Positions 9,016-14,403 of a stretch of DNA of 15,665 nucleotides are shown here, one piece after another. This DNA comes from Bacteroidales bacterium (GTDB taxonomy: Bacteria > Bacteroidota > Bacteroidia > Bacteroidales > UBA932). Under the pieces are notes generated by a model, which was given only the letters and a program-made list of their open reading frames with translations, was not told the origin of the DNA and ran no database searches. The stretch covers positions 1-15,665 of the forward strand of contig JAFZMA010000100.1 in NCBI GenBank assembly GCA_017551215.1, in the 5' to 3' direction. Both the position numbers and the translations under genes were made by a program. Each line of letters opens with the position of its first letter. Positions within the stretch are counted from its first letter, which is position 1.

Positions 9016-9046
9016 TTGCCCGGACACTGCTTATTCTGTTCTTTCG
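9016..9046 (+). promoter_or_regulatory. Candidate Bacteroidota-type promoter for the secreted protein operon
   Basis: A TTG at 9016-9018 lies 20 nt before TTCTTTCG (9039-9046). The latter is a degenerate match to the Bacteroidota -7 element TAnnTTTG (two mismatches). Transcription would begin near 9053, giving a very short leader before ATG 9062. The match is imperfect, which would fit a promoter that depends on an activator at the adjacent direct repeats. Confidence 0.35.
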
Positions 9047-9061
9047 CAAAATTTTAGTATC

Positions 9062-9625
9062 ATGAAAAAATTCTTTTTCATGCTGTTGCTCAATGCAATT
9101 ATATTGGGCACAGCACAAGCACAAAACCTGCCCGCCGGAATGCGGGTAGAAGTTGCCGAGGACGAAACCGACCATGGCGAATACAGCATTTTTGAATATA
9201 AAGACAGCGACGATGCCGAATCTTTCGGCTACTACCTCAGCCTGGGGCGTGTTACCAAATTCCTCGGCGCAGACGAGATCCTTGGCATGGAAGTAAAGGA
9301 CATCCATGAGGTCACTATCCGCCTTGGCTCCACCACGGAAGAAGCCCTGGCAACCATCGACACTATCCTAGGCCTCTTTGATAAGGACGTGCATACAACG
9401 GCCGAATTTCAGGGCCGTGCCGCAACCAACGGCTTCAAACTCGGCGAACCCGTCACCGCCACCTGCACAGTAGTAAAGAAGACACTTGGCGGCAAGCGCC
9501 TGCAGTTTATCTTCCCGGAAGGTGACCGCCAGGCTCGGGCTAACCTCTCTAAGTCAACCCTCAAGAACCTCCGCTCGAACTTCAAGTTAGATATTAAGCT
9601 TCATCCCAAACAACATCGCAAGTAA
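9062..9625 (+). CDS. Small exported protein of unknown function
   Basis: 187 aa. I do not recognise the family. MKKFFFMLLLNAIILGTAQAQ is a clear signal peptide with an AQA-Q type cleavage site, and there is no lipobox. The mature protein (about 167 aa) is mixed alpha/beta: an acidic segment (VEVAEDETDHGEYSIFEYKD), a central FLGADEILGMEVKDIHEV, and a basic C-terminus ending KLHPKQHRK. It has no Cys and no TM helix after the signal. The open frame extends upstream to 8879, but that portion overlaps the regulator and is discarded in favour of ATG 9062. It is the first gene after the regulator, and its TAA overlaps the ATG of the following mini-gene. Expected location is the periplasm or cell exterior. 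Confidence 0.8.
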   Translation: MKKFFFMLLLNAIILGTAQAQNLPAGMRVEVAEDETDHGEYSIFEYKDSDDAESFGYYLSLGRVTKFLGADEILGMEVKDIHEVTIRLGSTTEEALATIDTILGLFDKDVHTTAEFQGRAATNGFKLGEPVTATCTVVKKTLGGKRLQFIFPEGDRQARANLSKSTLKNLRSNFKLDIKLHPKQHRK

Positions 9626-9753
9626 TGAGTAAAAAAGAAATTTATTCAGCTCCCAAAGCAAAAGAGCAACTAATCCAGACCGAAAAGGCCTTACTCGAAG
9701 TGAGTGGCGGCAGGCAAGATTATGGAGAAGCGGAAACGGATAGTTGGATTTAA
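9625..9753 (+). CDS. 42-aa mini-protein with a Gly-Gly motif and acidic tail
   Basis: ATG 9625 overlaps the preceding stop (TAATG), which suggests translational coupling; it ends at TAA 9751-9753. The 42-residue product begins MSKKEIYSAPKAKEQL, continues KALLEVSGG (21-29) and ends RQDYGEAETDSWI. It has no signal peptide or TM helix. From memory, short Bacteroidales proteins of the form K-x-Y-x-x-P ... LL-x-x-S ... W are recurrent and poorly described; this one fits. LLEVSGG also partly resembles a double-glycine leader (Val at -4, Leu at -7, but Gln at -12 and -15), which would release a 13-residue acidic peptide. No C39-peptidase ABC exporter is visible here. Evidence for coding is position, overlap and family-like pattern; product function is unknown. 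Confidence 0.6.
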   Translation: MSKKEIYSAPKAKEQLIQTEKALLEVSGGRQDYGEAETDSWI

Positions 9754-9776
9754 TCACAAAAATCAGGAATTGTATT

Positions 9777-12035
9777 ATGAAAAAGGGGTTGATTTATTGT
9801 TTACTGGCCCTTACCGCTCTCTCCTTTGCGGGCGGATGCAGCAAGAATGACAATGTATTGCCGGATGATGCCACAACTAAATACCGCCTGAGCGTAAAGG
9901 CCGACAAGAGAACTGAAACACCTTCCTCAAAGGCTCTTGCCATTGAGGACAGAAACGGAAAGCACTATTTGGCTTCCTATTGGGAAACCACCGATAATGT
10001 CTATGTTCATGATACCCAAGAGGGACACTTGATAGGAACACTTCATCCTAGATCGGAAGGGACTAATGCCTATCTTGATGGTGAGATTTCAACCCCACCT
10101 CCAGTGGGTGCTTCCCTCTATTTTTCTTATCCTGTTTCTTCATTTAACTATGATTATAGGGGCCAGGACGGTACTTTGGAAACTATCGCTAAGCAATATG
10201 ATTTCGCCAATGCAGAGGCTATAATCAAATCAAAGGACAATTCAACGATAACATTGGAAAATTCGCTGACTTTCTGGTCCCAACAGGCAATAGTAAAATT
10301 CACTCTGGTTGATGCAGCCGGTAACCCTGTATATCCCACAAAATTGACATTATCGGCAAAAAAAGAAAACCAAAGCATCTTGTTTCTGCATGGCAGTGAA
10401 ACGGGGAATCTCGAAATAAACATAGACCAGACCACTCCTCACAACGAGATATACGCCGCAATCAGCTTTATGGGAACCCAAACTGCCACTTCTTTCAAAC
10501 TTGTGGCATCTGTCGGCGACAAGATTACTTATGTTTACGAGAGAAACGCTGAAACTACCTTTGAAACAGGAAAATACTATGAGATATCGGTTAAACTCAG
10601 CAACATGGAAGTTAGTGAGTCCGTCGATATGAATGACATAGTATTCAATTTCAATTTTACGGAGAATGGCTCACAGTGGACCAAAGAAGGACCAATTTTC
10701 GTGTTCTTTGATGGTATTACAACCGGGTATTATTCAATAATTCACGATGGGGATGGCTGGCACGACGGATCATTCGTTGACCTTGGAGGAACTCAGGCAT
10801 CTGATATTCTGGAAAGCGGCAAGGTTACTGCCGTATACCTTGACTGGGGAGAACAATTGGATTCTAATCCAGTGTCGTTCTCAAATGGGAAATGGAATTT
10901 CCTTAAAGGAGGCAGCCAGACTGAAGGCTGGAAGTATCTGAGTGCAAGCAAAGTTCCTTTCTCGGTTTCTGGAGTTACCGTAGGTGGAACACAGAAGACA
11001 GAACTGAATTCTTCCATCTCAATTCAGGAACCATCATATAATGCCATTGCAGTCGACCCCGGAATTACAGGAACAACCTTCACCAAGTTTGCCTGCAACA
11101 ATCTGATTCCTGCAGGATTGGCATCCATTTCCTCTGACGGGACGGTAAACGACGTTGAAGGAAGTGCCGGACAGTGGATTAACGTGATTTCACACTATGC
11201 ATGTGCAAAGTTGGTAGATTCACCTGACTATGTGTATTATTACGCTCTTCATGCAAACTCTCCGTCAGTAGACAACCCTGATTCATATTATCACTTGTTC
11301 GACATTGGCAACGCGCGCCTTAACCTGAAAGGGACTACTTACCCTCATGCAGAAATTTCCGATGAGGGCGAGGATTGGGTTCAAGTGGGCAAGGGCATTT
11401 TTGTTACTATGCGGGGTACAACCTGGTGGTCTACAAATCTCTCTGACGACAGGCACAGTCCGCTTCCTCATCCATGGACAACGGCAGAACTGGTGTGGAC
11501 AACCACGAACCAATGGGATAATGACCGTGTCTCCAAGAGTTTAAGCGAAGCTACATTTGACTACAACTCCCAATTGCCGGAGCCATTTAACTGGCACAAT
11601 TCAGACTACTATTTCAATCGTTTAGTCAGTATTTTGGGCATAAAGGGTTGGATAGTGGCGGACCAGGATGATTATTCAAAATTCATTTTCCTGCCGTTTG
11701 CCAACCACAGCGATTTTTACTTTTATTCCAAGATGTATCCTGACGAGACAGAATTGCGCTATAACTACAACTGGCATTATTGGGCTAAAGGTTGTCATCC
11801 GCATCTTCTCTATCACCGTCAAGATGTTCTTGGATATGATGACCGGCATTGGGGTTATCACTTTGCATCAACCCTTCATTTTCCGTCATATAACGACTCC
11901 TTCTATCCATATTATGATGGTACGGATATCAATTTCTTTTCCGGCAGATGCGGAGTACCGGATTATGCCATGTTAAACAACTACGATATCCAACCGCTGT
12001 ACTTCCCGGCTCGCCCGGTAAAGAAGAATCCATAG
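9777..12035 (+). CDS. Fimbrillin-like surface lipoprotein with aromatic-rich C-terminal domain
   Basis: 752 aa from ATG 9777, with an AGGA ribosome-binding-like site just upstream. MKKGLIYCLLALTALSFAGGC is a lipoprotein signal (Cys21), followed by SKNDN. Residues of about 35-280 have the look of Bacteroidota fimbrillin-like domains: a WETTDNVYVH strand, GASLYFSYPV, a WSQQAIVKFTL segment and a FETGKYYEISVKL ending. The rest (about 290-752) is unrecognised and very rich in Tyr, Trp and His (for example LRYNYNWHYWAKGCHPHLLY). Its end, with an IFLPFA segment near 645 and a terminal FPARPVKK, recalls faintly the FISUMP/major paralogous domain. It is probably outer-membrane anchored and perhaps surface exposed. 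The open frame reaches upstream to 9744, but no signal-compatible start exists there. It lies 23 nt after the mini-gene, likely in the same operon. Confidence 0.75.
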   Translation: MKKGLIYCLLALTALSFAGGCSKNDNVLPDDATTKYRLSVKADKRTETPSSKALAIEDRNGKHYLASYWETTDNVYVHDTQEGHLIGTLHPRSEGTNAYLDGEISTPPPVGASLYFSYPVSSFNYDYRGQDGTLETIAKQYDFANAEAIIKSKDNSTITLENSLTFWSQQAIVKFTLVDAAGNPVYPTKLTLSAKKENQSILFLHGSETGNLEINIDQTTPHNEIYAAISFMGTQTATSFKLVASVGDKITYVYERNAETTFETGKYYEISVKLSNMEVSESVDMNDIVFNFNFTENGSQWTKEGPIFVFFDGITTGYYSIIHDGDGWHDGSFVDLGGTQASDILESGKVTAVYLDWGEQLDSNPVSFSNGKWNFLKGGSQTEGWKYLSASKVPFSVSGVTVGGTQKTELNSSISIQEPSYNAIAVDPGITGTTFTKFACNNLIPAGLASISSDGTVNDVEGSAGQWINVISHYACAKLVDSPDYVYYYALHANSPSVDNPDSYYHLFDIGNARLNLKGTTYPHAEISDEGEDWVQVGKGIFVTMRGTTWWSTNLSDDRHSPLPHPWTTAELVWTTTNQWDNDRVSKSLSEATFDYNSQLPEPFNWHNSDYYFNRLVSILGIKGWIVADQDDYSKFIFLPFANHSDFYFYSKMYPDETELRYNYNWHYWAKGCHPHLLYHRQDVLGYDDRHWGYHFASTLHFPSYNDSFYPYYDGTDINFFSGRCGVPDYAMLNNYDIQPLYFPARPVKKNP

Positions 12036-12062
12036 TCAAATGGGCTTTCTGGATTTTCTTAT

Positions 12063-12099
12063 TACCTTTATGGAGAATTTGACGTAAAAATCTCCATAA
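12063..12099 (+). promoter_or_regulatory. Inverted repeat and possible promoter upstream of the M20 peptidase
   Basis: A perfect 9-bp inverted repeat (TTATGGAGA at 12068-12076, TCTCCATAA at 12091-12099) has a 14-nt loop and ends one base before ATG 12101. TACCTTTA at 12063-12070 matches the TAnnTTTG -7 element except at the last base. The palindrome could be an operator at the transcription start, or a leader hairpin that hides the ribosome entry site. It has no T-tract, so it is not a typical terminator for the lipoprotein gene. Confidence 0.4.
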
Positions 12100-12100
12100 T

Positions 12101-13447
12101 ATGAAACAATACATAGAGCAGAACAAGGACCGCTTCTTTGAGGAGCTGTTCTCCATCTTAAGGATTCCGTCTATCAGCGCCAAGAAAGAGCACAAGGCAG
12201 ATATGCTTAAGTGCGCAAAACGTCTTGTGGAACTTTTAAAGAAAGCTGGAGCAGACGAGGCCGGCGTATATCCCACTACCGGCAATCCAGTGGTTTTCGG
12301 AAAGAAGACAGTAGATCCAAAAGCCAAGACTGTAATGGTTTACGGGCACTATGACGTGCAGCCTGCCGAGCCTCTGGAGAAGTGGAATTCCAAGCCTTTC
12401 GAGCCGGAGATCCACGACGGGGCCATCTGGGGCAGAGGCGCCAACGACGACAAGGGCCAGCTATTCATGCACATCAAGGCATTCGAGTATCTTGTAAAGA
12501 CCAAGCAGCTCAAGCATAATGTCAAGTTCATCTTCGAGGGAGAAGAGGAAATCGGCAGCCCGTCCCTTCCGGCCTGGGTGAAGAAGAACAAGAAGATGCT
12601 CTCCAGCGACGTGATCCTTGTCTCCGACACCACAATGATCAGCGAGAAAGTCCCTTCCATCAACTGCGGAATGAGAGGCCTCGCCTATCTGGAAGTGACC
12701 GTCACCGGCCCGAACAAGGACCTCCATTCCGGCCACTACGGCGGAGCTGTCGCCAACCCTATCAATGTCCTCTGCGATATGATTTCATCGCTGATAGACA
12801 AAAACGGCAAGGTCAAGGTAAAGGGCTTCTACGACGATGTCGTCAACCTCAGCAAGGCAGACCGCGCCCAGCTTGCAAGGGCTCCTTTCAACCTGAAGGA
12901 GTACAAGAAATTCCTCGGAATCGCTGAGGTAAAGGGAGAAAAGGGCTACACCACTCTGGAGAGAACGGGAATCCGCCCTTGCCTGGACGTTTGCGGAATC
13001 TGGGGCGGCTACACCGGAGAGGGCGCAAAGACCGTGCTGCCATCCACAGCCCACGCCAAGATCTCCATGAGGCTCGTTCCTAACCAGGACAGCGCCAAGA
13101 TTACCAAGCTCTTCAAGCAGCACTTCCTGGCAATCGCGCCTAAATACGTTAAGGTTAAGGTAGAGGAGAAAGAGGGTGGAAACGGCTTCCTGATCCCTAT
13201 CACCTCCCCGGCTTTCCAGGCCGCCTCAAAGGCAATGAAAGAAGTGCTTGGCATAGAGCCTGTTCCGAGTCGCGGAGGAGGAAGCATAGCTGTTCTGGCA
13301 GACATGCAGAAGATTCTGGGAACAGACCCTCTGCTCATGGGATTCGGCCTTGAGAGAGACACCATCCACTCCCCTAACGAGAGCTACCTGCTCAAGCAGT
13401 TCTTCGGCGGAATGGAGTCCATCGCCCTGTTCTACAAGTACTACTAA
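12101..13447 (+). CDS. M20 family metallo-dipeptidase
   Basis: 448-aa cytosolic zinc peptidase of the M20 family, closest in pattern to the cytosolic non-specific dipeptidase/carnosinase type. All expected metal and catalytic positions are visible: His83 and Asp85 in GHYDVQP, bridging Asp116 in GRGANDDKG, catalytic Glu149 and metal Glu150 in EGEEEIGS, Asp176 in VSDTT, and His423 in DTIHSPNE. The lid/dimerisation domain (about 195-320) has the conserved DLHSGHYGG with His209. There is no signal peptide, so it likely hydrolyses dipeptides in the cytoplasm. It is probably its own transcription unit, with an inverted repeat in front and a terminator behind. Length is normal. Its codon use resembles the first operon rather than the adjacent lipoprotein gene, so it reads as a core gene bordering the accessory cassette. 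Confidence 0.93.
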   Translation: MKQYIEQNKDRFFEELFSILRIPSISAKKEHKADMLKCAKRLVELLKKAGADEAGVYPTTGNPVVFGKKTVDPKAKTVMVYGHYDVQPAEPLEKWNSKPFEPEIHDGAIWGRGANDDKGQLFMHIKAFEYLVKTKQLKHNVKFIFEGEEEIGSPSLPAWVKKNKKMLSSDVILVSDTTMISEKVPSINCGMRGLAYLEVTVTGPNKDLHSGHYGGAVANPINVLCDMISSLIDKNGKVKVKGFYDDVVNLSKADRAQLARAPFNLKEYKKFLGIAEVKGEKGYTTLERTGIRPCLDVCGIWGGYTGEGAKTVLPSTAHAKISMRLVPNQDSAKITKLFKQHFLAIAPKYVKVKVEEKEGGNGFLIPITSPAFQAASKAMKEVLGIEPVPSRGGGSIAVLADMQKILGTDPLLMGFGLERDTIHSPNESYLLKQFFGGMESIALFYKYY

Positions 13448-13466
13448 TAAACGGTAAACTTACGGC

Positions 13467-13508
13467 AAAAACAAAGGAGCTGTCCTCGGGGCAACTCCTT
13501 GTTTTTTT
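13467..13508. terminator. Bidirectional rho-independent terminator between convergent genes
   Basis: AAGGAG (13474-13479) pairs with CTCCTT (13495-13500). An inner stem TGTCC/GGGCA (13481-13485 with 13489-13493) has a 3-nt TCG loop, and one C/A mismatch separates the two stems. A run of seven T follows at 13502-13508 on the + strand, and an A-run at 13467-13471 gives a T-run on the - strand. It would end both the M20 peptidase transcript and the convergent - strand gene. Confidence 0.8.
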
Positions 13509-13517
13509 AGCTACGTC

Positions 13518-14084
13518 CTACTGTTTGGGCGGACAGAATTTCACGTCCACAGACTGCAGATAAGAGCAAATCGTCCGGATTTTCTCCAGATATTTGTCCA
13601 ACTCGGATTGCGTCTTCCTTTTGTTAACCAGGAACCGCCCGCCGCTGCGTTGCATATCTCCCTTTGGATTAAGGAAAGCAAGCTGCCAGGAAGAACCGCC
13701 CAAATCTCTTGGCTCATCTTTCTTGTACACCCTGTCGTAATTCTCCTTTATCTTATTTAGCCTCAGCGATTTAATCATCTCCGCAACCCTTACGGCAACG
13801 CTATCGTCCACAAAAACCTCTTCTCCCATGAAATCCACCGCCTTGCCCCTCAGCGTATCAGGAACAGGCTCCACAGTCTCTCCTTCAACAACCTTCCGGA
13901 TTAAAACATTCTTCTGCTGGATATCCGTAGAAGCAACAGTAACCTTGAGCATCAGCTTCCCCTCCCTGTAAAACAGACGAACATTGTGCTCCGGAGCATA
14001 CTTCACCCTGTAATCATAAATTGTCTGGTCCGCATTCTGAGACAACCCCACTCCAGAGGTCAGCAGAACCGCCAGGCTCAGCAA
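13518..14084 (-). CDS. Exported protein of unknown function; start region frameshifted
   Basis: 188 aa if started at TTG 14084. I do not recognise the family. The open frame begins with a hydrophobic stretch (LLSLAVLLTSGVGLSQ) that looks like a signal peptide cut off at its front. In the +1 frame, ATG 14101 gives MRIRFF and then hits TGA at 14080-14078. One extra T in the seven-T tract (14083-14089) would join the two into a textbook signal peptide, MRIRFFLLSLAVLLTSG. The mature part contains YDYRVKYAPEHNVRLFYREG, a VFVDDSVAVRVAEMIKSLRL helix and a C-terminal helix ending VKFCPPKQ. It is probably periplasmic. It shares a terminator with the M20 gene and has its own promoter-like site. Either the assembly lost one base, the gene is phase-variable, or TTG is used. 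Confidence 0.65.
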   Translation of the reverse strand: MLSLAVLLTSGVGLSQNADQTIYDYRVKYAPEHNVRLFYREGKLMLKVTVASTDIQQKNVLIRKVVEGETVEPVPDTLRGKAVDFMGEEVFVDDSVAVRVAEMIKSLRLNKIKENYDRVYKKDEPRDLGGSSWQLAFLNPKGDMQRSGGRFLVNKRKTQSELDKYLEKIRTICSYLQSVDVKFCPPKQ

Positions 14085-14089
14085 AAAAA
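14083..14089 (-). other. Poly-T tract separating ATG from the downstream reading frame
   Basis: Seven consecutive A on the + strand (T on the coding strand) lie within the signal-peptide codons of the - strand gene. With seven T, the ATG at 14101-14099 reads MRIRFFC and stops. With eight T it runs into the 188-aa frame. Such tracts are prone to slippage in replication and to sequencing indels. Confidence 0.7.
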
Positions 14090-14130
14090 TCGAATACGCA
14101 TAATAGAGTTTGTTTTCTAATCAACTATTA

Positions 14131-14138
14131 CAAATATA
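14131..14138 (-). promoter_or_regulatory. -7 promoter element for the - strand exported protein
   Basis: On the - strand this reads TATATTTG, a perfect match to the Bacteroidota TAnnTTTG element. Transcription would begin near 14124, about 23 nt before the ATG at 14101. This favours 14101 over TTG 14084 as the original start codon. I see no clear TTTG -33 element, only a T-rich stretch. Confidence 0.5.
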
Positions 14139-14146
14139 ATGAAAAA

Positions 14147-14260
14147 ATGACTATCCCCCAGGACACTCTTTTAACGCGGAGGACGATAATAAGGCGCGCC
14201 AGCGCCCGGTGCGAAGCACCGCATACCCCTGGAGGGGTGGCGTAGCCGGGGTGATACTTT
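14147..14260. other. GC-rich array of four adjacent hairpins; REP-like repeat or ncRNA candidate
   Basis: In otherwise AT-rich intergenic DNA, four hairpins follow each other almost without gaps. GGCGC/GCGCC spans 14193-14206 (loop GCCA), CGGTGC/GCACCG spans 14207-14221 (loop GAA), ACCCC/GGGGT spans 14225-14238 (loop TGGA) and GGC/GCC spans 14239-14247. The next hairpin downstream is a strong terminator at 14261. A 32-codon frame from ATG 14147 to TAG 14246 exists but looks like a by-product of the repeat. Either a REP-like palindromic element or a structured transcript from the + strand would explain the pattern; sequence alone does not decide. Confidence 0.4.
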
Positions 14261-14300
14261 CACAAAAAAAGGAGGTGCTTGCGCATCTCCTTTTTTTGTG
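14261..14300. terminator. Strong 18-bp terminator hairpin without an obvious upstream gene
   Basis: The 40-nt palindrome has an 18-bp stem (14261-14278 with 14283-14300, one G-T pair) and a 4-nt TTGC loop at 14279-14282. An A7 run before GGAG and a matching T7 run after CTCC give a terminator shape on both strands. It lies between two divergently transcribed genes, so neither gene needs it at its 3' end. It may end a transcript that starts near 14140 and covers the hairpin array, or act as an insulator. Confidence 0.7.
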
Positions 14301-14324
14301 GGCCCAGAAGGTCTGCATAAACGC

Positions 14325-14400
14325 AAAATGTGATTTTCTATATTAAATTTGTTCCTAAAATGTGATTTTATGTCTATATTTGTTTTCGAAAATGTGATTT
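14325..14400 (+). repeat. Three AAAATGTGATTT repeats with an exact 32-bp period
   Basis: AAAATGTGATTTT occurs at 14325-14337 and 14357-14369, and AAAATGTGATTT at 14389-14400, so the starts are exactly 32 bp apart (three helical turns). The last copy ends three bases before the ATG of the AAA ATPase gene. The first two copies are each followed by a TAnnTTTG promoter-like octamer. In-phase spacing over a promoter suggests operator sites for a transcription factor, perhaps autoregulation. Confidence 0.65.
14348..14382 (+). promoter_or_regulatory. Promoter for the AAA_14/DUF4143 gene
   Basis: TATATTTG at 14375-14382 matches the Bacteroidota -7 consensus TAnnTTTG, with TTTG at 14348-14351 as a plausible -33 element 23 nt upstream. 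A second octamer, TAAATTTG, lies at 14344-14351. The transcription start would fall near 14389, at the third operator-like repeat. Confidence 0.5.
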
Positions 14401-14403
14401 ATT

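Noticed and set aside
14021..14245. 74-codon + strand open frame
   Set aside because: It runs antisense through the signal-peptide region of the - strand gene and then through the hairpin array; no protein-like pattern. The shorter ATG 14147 version is likewise explained by the repeat.
14325..14400. CRISPR array or tandem repeat gene possibility for the 32-bp-period repeats
   Set aside because: Only three short (12-13 bp) units with AT-rich non-spacer DNA that contains promoter elements; the pattern fits operators, not CRISPR.
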